Part shown: in pieces, positions 32,826 through 42,359 of the stretch
Numbering within the stretch: position 1 is the stretch's first letter
How the letters are laid out: each line of letters begins with the position of its first letter
Source of the DNA: JAAYYY01 sp964579295
Lineage (GTDB): Bacteria; Chloroflexota; Anaerolineae; Promineifilales; Promineifilaceae
DNA: 64,000 bases
Assembly: GCA_964579295.1 (NCBI GenBank)
Contig: CAZOGK010000007.1
Location: 1-64,000 of the forward strand
Direction of reading: 5' to 3'
Translations under genes and position numbers: made by a program
Notes under the pieces: generated by a model
The model's database searches: none
The model's input: only the letters and a program-made list of their open reading frames with translations
What the model was told of the DNA's origin: nothing

Positions 32826-33200
32826 ATGCCTGACGCCAACTTTCAGCCTGGCGACTCATTCCCGTTGCACTTCGTCTGGCAGCTTCCCGAGGGCGATTTC
32901 GTGCGCGCCGTATTCCGCGCAGAAGTCATCGCCCACGACCTTTCGCTGGACCGCTACCTGCTGCGCCTGGCGGAGCTGTTGGCCGGCCGGCAGGAGTCGC
33001 CGCAGGGCAAAGTACGGGCGCGTGAGGAGTGGGCGCTCCCCTATTGGCAGATGGTGACCGACCTCATCGACAAGAAAGTCTATCTGGCCTTTGAAGTTGA
33101 CGACGGACGGCCGATCCGGCTGCGGCTCGACACGCTGACCCAGGAGCATCGCTTCTTTACGCGGCTCGACAAGCCCGAGGCGGATTCCGGCGCTGGTTAG
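32826..33200 (+). CDS. Hypothetical protein
   Basis: A 124-aa soluble protein: a beta-rich N-terminal part (FPLHFVWQLPEGDFVRAVFRAEVIAHD), a helical middle (YLLRLAELLAGRQ) and the segment WALPYWQMVTDLIDKKVYLAFEVDDGRPIRLRLDTLTQEHRFFTRL. Codon use matches the neighbours, so it is probably real. It lies between an exporter and a convergent oxidoreductase. No recognised family. Confidence 0.55.
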   Translation: MPDANFQPGDSFPLHFVWQLPEGDFVRAVFRAEVIAHDLSLDRYLLRLAELLAGRQESPQGKVRAREEWALPYWQMVTDLIDKKVYLAFEVDDGRPIRLRLDTLTQEHRFFTRLDKPEADSGAG

Positions 33201-33213
33201 GCGCGCCGCCCGC

Positions 33214-34704
33214 TCAGGCAAAGAGGCGGCGCCAGAGATTAGTCTCCAGCAGCCCTTCCGGGTCGCAGCGATCTTTAAGGCTGCGGAAGCGGGCAATGGT
33301 CTCCGGCCCGAGGTAGGCGCGCACCACCTCCGGCCGCAGCGTGCTGTCTTTGGCAAAGTAGAAGCGTCCCCCCGCGTCGAGGACAACCTGATCCATTTCA
33401 CGCGCCAGCTGGCGCATGCGCTCGCGGCTGCCCGGGCCGAGGTGAAAGTCCATCGCCAGCGAGTAGCCGTCGAGGCCGTGCGTCATGAGGAACGGGTCGG
33501 GCCGGTGGCGCTTAAGGACGCTGAGGTAGTTGGGCATGCCGTGCTCGCGGCCCATTTCCAGGAGCATGCTGAGTGTGGCCGGCGCCCGCGCCGCCGGCAC
33601 AAAGACCTGATACTGGATGATACCCTGCGGGCCGTAGGCATTCTTAAAGGGAATGGCGTCCAGGAGAAAGTGAAAGTGGGCATGCGGCTGCTGGTAGCGA
33701 GCCCCTTCATAGCCTTCGCGGAGCCGCGAGCTGAGATATTTGGCCTGGCAGACGAGCCTCCAGCCCATATCGTTGTAGAAGGGGCGCATAAAGGCCGGCA
33801 GCCAGAGCTTGGGGACGATGCCCATGATCGTATCGGGGATGGCCTGCTGCGCCAGCGCCAGCGTCTTTTCCGGCGCCGGGTCTTCGCCGGGCTGCAGATA
33901 GACGGCGCGATGAACCTGGCCGCGGCCGAGGCTGCCGGCGCCGGGAAAGGCGTCTATCCAGCCGACGAGATAGTCAGAATCGTCCAGATGCTGCTCGAAA
34001 TAGGCCAGCATGGCGCTCAGGTTCGGCGAGGCGGCCGCTTCCACGTGCAGCAGGCCGGAGTATACGCGCTTCATCTGCAGGGTGATGGACGTAAAAGCGC
34101 CCAACATGCCGAAGCCGCCGATAGCGGCGTGGAAGATATCGGCGTTCTCTTCGCGGCTGCAATGAATGACCTCGCCGTTAGGCAGCATCAGGTCAAAGTC
34201 CAGCGTGTGATCGCCGAGCGTTCCCACTTTCCAGGCGTTCTTGCCGTGGACGTTCATGGCCAGCCCGCCGCCCATCGTTATTTTCATGGTGCCTGTTACG
34301 ACCGGCGGCCACCAGCCATCTTCGACCACGTACTGCCAGAGCTGCTGCAGGGTCACGCCCGGCTCGACGCGAATCGTGCCGGCGGCCGGATCCCAATCGA
34401 GGATGCGGTTCATACGCCGGAAATCGACGAGGATATTTTCGTTGTTCAGCGCTGCGTCGCCATAGCTGTTGCCGCCGCCGCGGAAGCCAACCGAGAGACC
34501 GGCTTCGCGCGCGCGCCGGAAGATGGCACGCAGCGCGTCGGCGGTGCTCGGCCGGTAGACATAGCTGATGCTATCACTGGCCTTACCCCAGGCCTCGACG
34601 CGCTCCAGCCGGGAGATCTCCAGCTCAGCGCCGGGATCATCGCTGGCCGGCGCCGGCTGCTGTCCGTTACCCGGTGCGACCCGCTTGTTAGTGGTGGTTC
34701 TCAT
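33214..34704 (-). CDS. FAD-binding oxidoreductase, DprE1-like
   Basis: A 496-aa flavoprotein of the PCMH/vanillyl-alcohol-oxidase family. FAD-binding stretch: FRGGGNSYGDAALNNENILVD, then GVTLQQLWQYVVEDGWWPPVVTGTMKITMGGGLAMNVHGKNAWKVGTLGDH. The last phrase, HGKN...GSFGxH, is very close to DprE1, which oxidises decaprenyl-phosphoryl-ribose at C2. I chose the ATG at 34704 with AAGGG upstream; a GTG at 34728 is possible. It is co-transcribed 34 bp behind the SDR gene, giving a DprE1/DprE2-like pair, i.e. a two-step epimerisation via a 2-keto intermediate. The actual substrate may be a different sugar or polyprenyl-linked sugar. Confidence 0.8.
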   Translation of the reverse strand: MRTTTNKRVAPGNGQQPAPASDDPGAELEISRLERVEAWGKASDSISYVYRPSTADALRAIFRRAREAGLSVGFRGGGNSYGDAALNNENILVDFRRMNRILDWDPAAGTIRVEPGVTLQQLWQYVVEDGWWPPVVTGTMKITMGGGLAMNVHGKNAWKVGTLGDHTLDFDLMLPNGEVIHCSREENADIFHAAIGGFGMLGAFTSITLQMKRVYSGLLHVEAAASPNLSAMLAYFEQHLDDSDYLVGWIDAFPGAGSLGRGQVHRAVYLQPGEDPAPEKTLALAQQAIPDTIMGIVPKLWLPAFMRPFYNDMGWRLVCQAKYLSSRLREGYEGARYQQPHAHFHFLLDAIPFKNAYGPQGIIQYQVFVPAARAPATLSMLLEMGREHGMPNYLSVLKRHRPDPFLMTHGLDGYSLAMDFHLGPGSRERMRQLAREMDQVVLDAGGRFYFAKDSTLRPEVVRAYLGPETIARFRSLKDRCDPEGLLETNLWRRLFA

Positions 34705-34738
34705 TTCGTCAACCCTTGCAGGCAGCACCGCCTGCTGC

Positions 34739-35521
34739 TTAGATGCTGAGACGCCGGAAGAGAAAGGATGGTATCAGCTGGATAATCAGGCTGACCCAAC
34801 GCCAGCGGCCCGGCACGTAAACGGTCTGCTTCCGCTCGCCAATCGCCTCGGCAATCTGTCGCGCCGCCTCTTCCGGCGTAATAACCCAGAACGTTTTGGC
34901 CGCATTCGCCAGGAGCCGTGTCTCCACGAAACCCGGCTTAATGGTGGTCACCGTTACGCCGCGGCGCGACAGCCGGTTGCGCAGGGATTCCAGATAGATA
35001 GCCAGCGCGCCCTTGCTGGCATGGTAGCCGGGCGAGGCCGTGCGCCCGCGGTCACCGGAGATACTGCCGATGCCTACAATGTGCCCCTGACCGGTCTGGG
35101 CAAAGCGGCGCGCCGCTTCGTTGAGCCAGGCCACGGCGCCCAGCAGGTTAGTGCGGATCATCTCTTCGTCTTTGTCGAAGTTAAACTCGTGCGGGCCGAC
35201 AGCCGGCTGCGCGCCCGCTACGTAGACGATGAGGTCCAGTCCGCCTAAATCGCCGACGACCTGCTGGAAGAGGGCCGGCGCAGCCGCTGTGTCGGCGACA
35301 TCGTGCGTGTAGGCAAGCGCCCGCAGCGCCCCGGCGCTTTCGTTGGCTGCCTGGCAGATGGCCGCTAATGCATCCTGCCGCCGCGCGAGGCCGGCGACGC
35401 GATGCCCGCGGCCGACCAGCTCCTGCAGCAGCGCCGCGCCAATACCCGACGAAGCGCCGACGATGATGGTTTTCGTTTCGGGCCGCAGTGGGCTTTCTTC
35501 GCCAAAAGGCTCTTTCGCCAT
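34739..35521 (-). CDS. SDR-family oxidoreductase, DprE2-like
   Basis: A 260-aa short-chain dehydrogenase. NAD(P) site TIIVGASSGIGAALLQEL, catalytic Ser in GSISG, YxxxK in YHASKGA, and a C-terminal amphipathic or membrane-touching tail (VYVPGRWRWVSLIIQLIPSFLFRRL) as in DprE2. In actinobacteria DprE2 reduces the keto intermediate made by DprE1. The pairing with the DprE1-like gene next door (34 bp) supports the same two-step epimerase. Otherwise a general SDR. Confidence 0.78.
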   Translation of the reverse strand: MAKEPFGEESPLRPETKTIIVGASSGIGAALLQELVGRGHRVAGLARRQDALAAICQAANESAGALRALAYTHDVADTAAAPALFQQVVGDLGGLDLIVYVAGAQPAVGPHEFNFDKDEEMIRTNLLGAVAWLNEAARRFAQTGQGHIVGIGSISGDRGRTASPGYHASKGALAIYLESLRNRLSRRGVTVTTIKPGFVETRLLANAAKTFWVITPEEAARQIAEAIGERKQTVYVPGRWRWVSLIIQLIPSFLFRRLSI

Positions 35522-35640
35522 GATTCATCCAGTCCTGTTATCTTACCGGCCGACCTGCATTCTACCATGCTGCCGCCGCCGGCAACGGGGCCATTTGTCT
35601 TAATTTTCCCAGACAAACGGCATGAAAGCGCCGCTTTCCC

Positions 35641-36750
35641 TCAGCGGAGATAGATGGGATTGCTGTAAATCCAGCCTCGCTCCCTCCCTTCATAGAGGAT
35701 CAAACATTCGACCCGGTAGGCCCCTTCCTCCACGGGTGTATAGGTCAGCGACTGGCTGGTAAGCGTCTCGGCGACGACGGCGCCATTGTAAATGAGCCGG
35801 ATATGGGCTCTGGCCGGCGCCAATACCTGCAGCGTAGCGCCGACATCCAGCGCCACCTGGTCGCCCATAATGCCGCGGGTAACGCCGTGCCCACTGAAGC
35901 GGAAGCCTCTGGTGGGGTAGGCCATGTCGTAGCCGACCCAGGCGTTGCCCTGGCTGATGGCGCCGAGGATGAGCGCTTTATCCACGCCAACATCGCCGGT
36001 CAACGGCTCGCGCAAAAGCACGTGGGTGTTCACGGCCCGGAACAGAAACTCGTACGGGAAGATTTCGCGCGTGATCGGGCCCAGATGCATGGGCGTCCCG
36101 TGGGCGTCGGCGTTGCCTATGGCAGCAACGCGGCGCCCCTGCGCGAGCAGCTCGTCCCAACGGGTCAGCGCCTCCGCTTCGGGGGCCGTGATGTAGCGCT
36201 CGGGATGCAGGGCCAACGGCAGTACGCGGGCGCGGGCCACCAGCCCGCTCTGCCAGCGCTGGCGGCGCAGGTAGCGGCTGACCTCGTTCTTAAAGCTGGA
36301 CATATAGTTCCAGATTTCGAGGCCCGTATATCCTTCCACTTCCCAATTGTGCCAGCCGAGGTCGCCGCCCTCGGGGAAGAGGGGTAGATCTTCCTCGTAA
36401 GGATGGGCGATGAAGCCGCAGCCGCCCGCCCGGTTTGTGGCGTCAATCAACTGCTGCGGGTCGCGGGCAAACGGCGACAACTCCTGTTCGGCGCCGTAGA
36501 CGAGAAAGTGGTTAGCCTGCGGCTGGCGGCGCGTGTCGTGGACTTCCTCGCCGGTGAGGAGGAGGACGCGCCCTTCGGCAAAGTCGTAATAGCCTTCGAC
36601 GCCATGAACCCAGACGTTGTGATCGGTGACGACGATAAAGTCCAGCCCAGCGCGAGCCGCGTCGTGCGCCACCTCCTCGTGCCACTTCTCGCCATCGGAG
36701 TAGCGCGTGTGGATGTGCAGATTGCCAACCACTTCAACTAATTCGGCCAC
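35641..36750 (-). CDS. PHP/CehA-like metallohydrolase
   Basis: A 369-aa protein with a PHP-type metal site: NLHIHTRYSDG, VVTDHNVW, GCGFIAHPYEED and GNADAHGTPMH, as in CehA/McbA-like and HisJ-like hydrolases of phosphate or carbamate esters. Residues about 260-369 are a smaller beta-sandwich domain. No signal peptide. It diverges from the large lipoprotein gene. The substrate is unknown. Confidence 0.8.
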   Translation of the reverse strand: MAELVEVVGNLHIHTRYSDGEKWHEEVAHDAARAGLDFIVVTDHNVWVHGVEGYYDFAEGRVLLLTGEEVHDTRRQPQANHFLVYGAEQELSPFARDPQQLIDATNRAGGCGFIAHPYEEDLPLFPEGGDLGWHNWEVEGYTGLEIWNYMSSFKNEVSRYLRRQRWQSGLVARARVLPLALHPERYITAPEAEALTRWDELLAQGRRVAAIGNADAHGTPMHLGPITREIFPYEFLFRAVNTHVLLREPLTGDVGVDKALILGAISQGNAWVGYDMAYPTRGFRFSGHGVTRGIMGDQVALDVGATLQVLAPARAHIRLIYNGAVVAETLTSQSLTYTPVEEGAYRVECLILYEGRERGWIYSNPIYLR

Positions 36751-36949
36751 CGCTTACCTCTGTCCATTCTCCGCTCCGCCTAATGCTATCGTGTTTGCCC
36801 CCTGGCTCCAAGTTGGCGCGCAGTGGCGTTCTACGGGGATGGATTCGCCTTCACGACAATCTCTAGACATAATCGCTACGGGGAGATAGACTGTTGCCCG
36901 TGCCCGGCGTCGTTTCTGACCCGCTTCGTCTCGTTTCGGGAGTAAGCCC

Positions 36950-39900
36950 GTGATATTTAGGCTTTTAATCCTGCTGGCGTCCCTCATTCTGTCCGCCTGC
37001 GCTAATCAGGCGGCTACTCCTGTACCAGGACCAATGCCTGGCGCCACGGACGAGGCCGCGCCCACCGCGGCGCCGGCGCAGCGGGCCGGCAAGGCGGCAG
37101 CCGCTCCCATAGCGACGGCTACCCCCGTGGCTGCAGCGGCTGATGACCTCGAGGAGGGGGCCGGCTGGACCATCCTCATCTATACGCAAGTAAATGAGGA
37201 GAGCGCGCTGGCGGCCATCCACCAGATGGAAGCGACCGGGCCTCCGGCCGAGACCAACGTGATCGTACAGGTGGATGGCAGCGCGGCGGGTGGAGCGACG
37301 CGCCGCTACTTGCTCGCTGCCGACGGCGACCCGGCTATCCTGGATTCCACGCTGTTGGCCGAGTCAGAGGCTGGCGAGAGCAGCACGGCAGGCGAGATAG
37401 CCTCTTTTGTCGCCTGGGCAGGCGAGACCTATCCTACCACGCGCCTTGCCCTCTGGTTGTGGAACGTCGGCGCAGAGACATTGAGCCTGGCCGAGCTGCT
37501 GGCGGCGGCGCCGGCCGGGGAGCGGCTATTGGCGCTGCTGGCATGGGATTGGCCCCTGGCAGGCGATCTCACAACCCTGGCCGCGCTGCAGCCGCTGGCC
37601 CGCCTCGCGCTTGTCCCGGAGACGGCGCTGGCCGGCCAGGGCTGGGATTACGCCGCCGCGCTGGCCGCGCTGGGAGATGCGGCGCCAGCAGGCGGGCCGG
37701 AACTGGCCGCGCTGCTGGCCGAGCAACTCGCACCCGCCGGCGGCCCCCCCGTGGCGCTTATTGACCTGCAGGCGCTGCCGGCTGCGACGTCGGCGCTGGC
37801 GGCGCTGAGCGCCGCGCTGCAGGCCGAGCCGGGGCTCAACGCGGGCGCCGTCGCCGGCGCGCGGGCCGCCGCGCAGCTTGCCATGCCGTCCGACCCGGCG
37901 TCAGGGGCCGGCCTGCCGCTGGTCAGCCTTGGCCGCTTTACCGCCGAGTTGACCCAGCGCAGCCCGGACCCGCTTGTAGCTGCCGCCGCCGGCCGGCTGG
38001 GCGAGGCGCTGGCTGCGCTTGCGCCCTCTACGGACGCCATCACCATCAGCTTCCCACCGGCTGACGGCGCCCTCGACGCAGCGTACGCCGCCGTAGCGCC
38101 CGCGGGCTGGGCTGATTTTCTGGGCAGCTATGATGAGGCGACGACGACTGTACCGGCGCCATCGTTGGCGCTGCTCCCGCTCGCCGATGCGGCCGGCGGC
38201 GCGCGCCTGCCTGTCTTTGCCGCCTTTGAGCTGAGCGGGCGGCAGATAGAGTCGGTGCGCCTGGCCGCCTGGCGGCTGGAAGAGGACGGCGACCGTCTAG
38301 TCAGCACGGCTTTCCTGGCGCCGCCGCAGAGCGACGGCGAAGCAGCCGCGCTCCATTGGCCCGATGGCGTACACGAGGGCCACACCATCTGGGATGCACG
38401 CGCCGCCTACCTGAGTGACGGCGAGGCCGGCGAATTTGTCGCGCTCTGGCCGCTGGCGCTCGGCAGTAGCGATCTGCTCGCGCCGGGACGGCTGGAGACG
38501 GAAGACGGCGCCGTCGTAGAGCAGGCGGCGCTGCACTTTGATGGGGCCAGCGGCTCGCTGCAGGCGACGTGGGATCTGGCCGCAACGCCGCCGCGGCTGC
38601 TCGCGCCCGGGCCGGACGCGCGCTTCAGTCCCACCGTTTTCCGGCAGGGGTCCACGGGCGAGCTGGCGCGCGAGGCGGGCGCGGCCATACGCTTCGGCGA
38701 GAACGGGCCTGCCTACAGCCTGCAACCGCTGCCGGTTGGCGATTACCGGCTGCAGCTCACGGCGGCGACGGCCGGCGGGGCCGCGACCGCGGCCACAGCG
38801 GACATCGCCGTTAACAACGAGGGCTATGACGGCGCTACTTATACCTATCTCGATCCCTACCACGGCTTCCAATTTGCCCTGCCGGTCGGCTGGGCGCCGC
38901 CGCGCTACGAAGACGGCCGGCTGGTGAGCGCGAATGCAGATGGGGCGACGACGCTGGCGCTCAGCCTCACTCCGGCGACAGGCCGCCGGACCAGCGAGCT
39001 GCGCGCCCTGACGCTGGAGCAGTTCGGCGCCGTCAGTACCGTTTTTGCCGAGAGCCGCCCGGTGGCCGACAGCCGGGGCGAGCTGGTGGCCTATGCCTAT
39101 GAGGGCGACGATGGCCCGCACACCGGCGTCTTCATCGCCTTCATCGCCGGCGAGAACGGCTACGTCGTTGACGTCGACGGCCCGGCCAGCGCGGAAGCCG
39201 AGACGCTGGCCGTGCTGGAGCAGATAGCGGCAAGCTGGCTGTCACGGCCGCTCGGCCTGAGCCGGACGCCGCGTAGCTGGCGGGAGATAGAGACGCCCGC
39301 ATTCACGGTTCCCGTGCCGCAGGGCTTCGGCCACCAGTCGCTGGCAAACGGCTGGGAGCTGTTCAGCGACGAAGGGCGCTTTGTAGCGCTGCGGCGCGAA
39401 GCGGCGACCGGACAGAGCCGGGCTGCGCGCGTACAGCACTGGCTGGACGTGGCCGGCGAAGGAGTGGCGGCCTTTGCACAGGAGCCGCTCTACCAGTTTG
39501 GCCTCGGCAGCCGCGGCTGGGTGCGCGCCGATTTCATTTACGAGCGGGAGGGGCAGCCGGTGCAGGGGCTGGTGATGACGACCGTCGCCGATGGCGAGGA
39601 GATAGCCGCCTGGATCGAAGCCCCGGCCGGGCAGGGCGACGCGTTCATCGATCCCGTTGCCCTGGCCCTGGTTGCCCAGGCGACGGGAAGCCCGGCAGCG
39701 GAACGGCTGCTCTATCAGGCCAGCTTTGCAGCGCCCGGCGGCTGGGGCGCCGGCCAACAGGAGGGGGCGCGCGGCGAGGTGGCTGACGGGGTCTATCGTC
39801 TGGAGGTGGCTGCGCCAGAGGGCTTCTTCTGGACGGCGGCCGGGCAGTCGTTTGGCGATGGCGTCTATGAGGTCACGGCCACCCAGGTCGCCGGCCCGTT

Positions 39901-40261
39901 GGACAATGGCTATGGCCTGCTGCTGCGCGCCGCGCCGGAGAGCGCCGCCTTCTATGTGCTGGCCGTGAGCGGCGATGGTTACATCTGGATCGGGCAGTGC
40001 CGCGATAGCTGCGCCGCGCAGACCACGCTCGCCGGCGACGGCTGGTTTGCCCATGCTGCCGTTAATCAGGGCCTGGGCGCGCCCAACCGGCTGCGTGCGG
40101 TTGCCGCCGGCGACGAGCTGCAATTCTTCGTCAACGGCGAGCCGGTCGGCGCCGCCAGCGGGCTCACCCTGCTCAGCGGCGACGTGGGGCTATTTGTCGA
40201 AACCCTGGGGCAGGGCGGGGTGTCCGTCGCCTTTGACGACGTGCGTGTCTACGCGCCCTAA
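36950..40261 (+). CDS. Large lipoprotein with degenerate clostripain-like, PsbP-like and LamG-like regions
   Basis: A 1103-aa lipoprotein, GTG start with GGGAG upstream. The lipobox LILSAC gives Cys17 as the lipid anchor. Residues about 60-300 resemble peptidase C11 (clostripain): ILIYTQVNEES, QMEATG, RYLL, LALWLWNVGAE, GWDYAAALA. The usual catalytic His (NHG) is NVG and the Cys (DAC) is AWDW, so it should be inactive. A later segment (about 625-760) has a PsbP-like look (YHGFQFALPVGW). The C-terminal 170 residues look like a concanavalin-type sugar-binding sandwich (NRLRAVAAGDELQFFVNGEPV). Probably a surface binding or scaffold protein. Confidence 0.72.
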   Translation: MIFRLLILLASLILSACANQAATPVPGPMPGATDEAAPTAAPAQRAGKAAAAPIATATPVAAAADDLEEGAGWTILIYTQVNEESALAAIHQMEATGPPAETNVIVQVDGSAAGGATRRYLLAADGDPAILDSTLLAESEAGESSTAGEIASFVAWAGETYPTTRLALWLWNVGAETLSLAELLAAAPAGERLLALLAWDWPLAGDLTTLAALQPLARLALVPETALAGQGWDYAAALAALGDAAPAGGPELAALLAEQLAPAGGPPVALIDLQALPAATSALAALSAALQAEPGLNAGAVAGARAAAQLAMPSDPASGAGLPLVSLGRFTAELTQRSPDPLVAAAAGRLGEALAALAPSTDAITISFPPADGALDAAYAAVAPAGWADFLGSYDEATTTVPAPSLALLPLADAAGGARLPVFAAFELSGRQIESVRLAAWRLEEDGDRLVSTAFLAPPQSDGEAAALHWPDGVHEGHTIWDARAAYLSDGEAGEFVALWPLALGSSDLLAPGRLETEDGAVVEQAALHFDGASGSLQATWDLAATPPRLLAPGPDARFSPTVFRQGSTGELAREAGAAIRFGENGPAYSLQPLPVGDYRLQLTAATAGGAATAATADIAVNNEGYDGATYTYLDPYHGFQFALPVGWAPPRYEDGRLVSANADGATTLALSLTPATGRRTSELRALTLEQFGAVSTVFAESRPVADSRGELVAYAYEGDDGPHTGVFIAFIAGENGYVVDVDGPASAEAETLAVLEQIAASWLSRPLGLSRTPRSWREIETPAFTVPVPQGFGHQSLANGWELFSDEGRFVALRREAATGQSRAARVQHWLDVAGEGVAAFAQEPLYQFGLGSRGWVRADFIYEREGQPVQGLVMTTVADGEEIAAWIEAPAGQGDAFIDPVALALVAQATGSPAAERLLYQASFAAPGGWGAGQQEGARGEVADGVYRLEVAAPEGFFWTAAGQSFGDGVYEVTATQVAGPLDNGYGLLLRAAPESAAFYVLAVSGDGYIWIGQCRDSCAAQTTLAGDGWFAHAAVNQGLGAPNRLRAVAAGDELQFFVNGEPVGAASGLTLLSGDVGLFVETLGQGGVSVAFDDVRVYAP

Positions 40262-40270
40262 GTGACCGGC

Positions 40271-41863
40271 TCAGCTAACGTAGGCGGTGGCGCCGCCGCG
40301 GCGGTCGTCGCCGGCGGCGACCAGCCCAGAGCCGGTAGCCGCCACGCTGTGCGCCCCGCCGAAATAGATGCTGCGCGCCCGCCAGCGGTTGGCCGGGTAG
40401 CCGGCCGCCTCCAGCTCGTCGATGGCCTCGCGGTTGTAGCCCGCCTCACACTGCAATATGCGGTCGTCCAGGTGCACGCGCGCCGCGTTGACCGCCGTTT
40501 CCAGCGGCAGGTCGAAATCGAGCAGGTTGCTCAGCGTCTGTAAGATGGCGCTGCGGATACGGTTGCTGCCGCCGCTGCCGGTGACGAGCCGGATGGCGCC
40601 GTCATGCAGAACGATGGCCGGCGTCATCATGGTATGGATGCGGCTGCCCGCCGGCCAGCGGTGAAAGCCGTGCGGGTTGAGATCTTCCTCGCCGAGGATA
40701 TTGTTCGGAATCATCCCCGTGCCCGGCACGACGTAGCCCGCCGACTCGCCGGCGGTCGTCGTCAGGGCCACGGCCATGCCGTCGCCGTCGATGACGCTGA
40801 GATGGCTGGTGCTGGCCGGGCCGGGCGCTTCGGCCAGCGAAGTGCTGGGCGTTGCCTGCCGCCACGCCTCGGCTACAGCGGCGGTATACGGCTGGACGAA
40901 GCTATCGTCGAGGAAGGCGGCCACCGCGTCGTCGGACGCTACGCCGGCAGCCAGCGCGTCCCAATGGCCGCGGGCGCGAGTCGTGGCGGCCATCACTTCG
41001 TAGAGCAGCCGCAGATGGGCCGCGCCGCCCCGCTGTAGCGTCGCCACCGGGAAATGAGCCAGCAGCCGCAAGGCAAAGGCGGTCAGCACCCCACCACTGG
41101 AAGGGGGCGGGGGCAGCAGCACCTCGAACTGGCGGTATGTGACGCGGATGGGCCGCTGCCGGCCGACCTCGTAGGCGGCGAGATCCTCAGCGGTTAAGAG
41201 GCCGCCGCGCTCCGCCTGATCTTCCAGCAGCGCCTGGGCCAGCCGGCCACTGCGCAGCAGCTTTTCGCCCTCCTGCGCCAGCGCCATCAGCGTCTCGGCC
41301 AGGTGGGGAATCGTCACTCGCTCCCCGGCGGCGATCAGGTCACCTTGCGGCGCAAAGATGGCGCGCATGCCGGGCGTGTGCGTATAGAGCGGGCGCAGCA
41401 GCTTGCAGGTATCGGCCTGAAACTGGTCGAGCAGGGCGCCGTCCTGAGCCAGGGCAATGGCCGGCTCCAGCAGGGTCGCCAGCGGCAGCCGCCCGTACTC
41501 TGCGGCCAGGCGGCAGAGGCCAAAGATATTACCGGGAACAGCAACTGCGCCGCGCCCCAGGTGAAAGGTCTGCGTGGCGGCGCCGTAGTCGATGGAGACG
41601 GCTGCAAAGTCAAGGTCGGCCGGCAGACCGTCACGGCCCAGGCCCGGCATGGCGCTGAAGAAGTCATAGACATTGCTTTGCCCGGCGCCGGAGTCATAGA
41701 CCTGGGCCAGACCGCTGCCGCCGAGATGCACCACGCCAACTTCGGCCAGGAAGCTGGCGAAGGCCGCGGCGACAGCCGCATCGACCGCGTTGCCGCCCTG
41801 GCGCAGCATGGCGGCGCCGGCCGCTACTGTCTGTGGATTCCCTGCTGCGATTACACCTCTCAT
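40271..41863 (-). CDS. Gamma-glutamyltranspeptidase family protein
   Basis: A 530-aa N-terminal-nucleophile hydrolase precursor. It self-cleaves before the catalytic Thr in STSHLSVIDGDG, giving two subunits; GSGGSNRIRSAI supplies the oxyanion region. It starts at MRGVIAAGNPQTVAAGAAML with no signal peptide, so a cytoplasmic enzyme of the GGT/cephalosporin-acylase family is more likely than the exported GGT. GxGMIPNNILGEEDLNP is conserved. Function: glutathione or gamma-glutamyl amide turnover. Confidence 0.85.
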   Translation of the reverse strand: MRGVIAAGNPQTVAAGAAMLRQGGNAVDAAVAAAFASFLAEVGVVHLGGSGLAQVYDSGAGQSNVYDFFSAMPGLGRDGLPADLDFAAVSIDYGAATQTFHLGRGAVAVPGNIFGLCRLAAEYGRLPLATLLEPAIALAQDGALLDQFQADTCKLLRPLYTHTPGMRAIFAPQGDLIAAGERVTIPHLAETLMALAQEGEKLLRSGRLAQALLEDQAERGGLLTAEDLAAYEVGRQRPIRVTYRQFEVLLPPPPSSGGVLTAFALRLLAHFPVATLQRGGAAHLRLLYEVMAATTRARGHWDALAAGVASDDAVAAFLDDSFVQPYTAAVAEAWRQATPSTSLAEAPGPASTSHLSVIDGDGMAVALTTTAGESAGYVVPGTGMIPNNILGEEDLNPHGFHRWPAGSRIHTMMTPAIVLHDGAIRLVTGSGGSNRIRSAILQTLSNLLDFDLPLETAVNAARVHLDDRILQCEAGYNREAIDELEAAGYPANRWRARSIYFGGAHSVAATGSGLVAAGDDRRGGATAYVS

Positions 41864-41904
41864 CCGCTTATTTTCCTCTGTCTCCTGTTCAGTTTGGCGA
41901 TGCG

Positions 41905-42288
41905 CTATGGGCCAGCTGAGGCGACCACGTGCTTGCTGTCCGGTTCAGAACGCTCCTTGATAATGAGCCAGCGCGCCCCCTGCTCAGGGTCGATAGCGAC
42001 AATACGGTGTCTCTCACCCGGTTCGACCATGACGACCATGCCGGCCCGGAGAAGCACCGTCTGGCCCTCAACCTCTAGCTCGGCTGAGCCCTCCAGGACG
42101 ACATAATATTCGTGATAATCATGATAGTGCAGCGCTTCGCTGGCGGGCACCTTCGTCAGCGGCGCCGGCGCCAGGCCGATCTCCAGGGGCGAGCCATTCC
42201 AATGGCCGCACAGCAAGTGACCCTCGCCTGCCGAATATAGGCGCACAGCGGACCTCCGGGCAGCAGTGTGGACGATGCCGGCCTGCAT
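41905..42288 (-). CDS. Small cupin-domain protein
   Basis: A 127-aa single cupin barrel. Metal-binding motif ALHYHDYHEYYVVLEGSAELEVEG (H-x-H-type) and the second motif PGERHRIVAIDP. Small cupins bind a metal and act as isomerases, dioxygenases or sugar sensors; not decidable here. It diverges from the ABC operon regulator, sharing the 120-bp gap that holds the palindrome 42352-42387. Confidence 0.75.
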   Translation of the reverse strand: MQAGIVHTAARRSAVRLYSAGEGHLLCGHWNGSPLEIGLAPAPLTKVPASEALHYHDYHEYYVVLEGSAELEVEGQTVLLRAGMVVMVEPGERHRIVAIDPEQGARWLIIKERSEPDSKHVVASAGP

Positions 42289-42331
42289 GCGAGTTTATCC
42301 GAGCCCGCCGGCACAAGCGAGTGAGAGATAG

Positions 42332-42359
42332 TTGACAAGAGAGACAAATTCATTATCAT
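42332..42359 (+). promoter_or_regulatory. Promoter of the HTH-ABC operon
   Basis: Perfect TTGACA (42332-42337), 16-bp spacer, TATCAT (42354-42359). The -10 lies inside the left arm of the palindrome 42352-42387, so a bound regulator would block polymerase. Confidence 0.7.
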
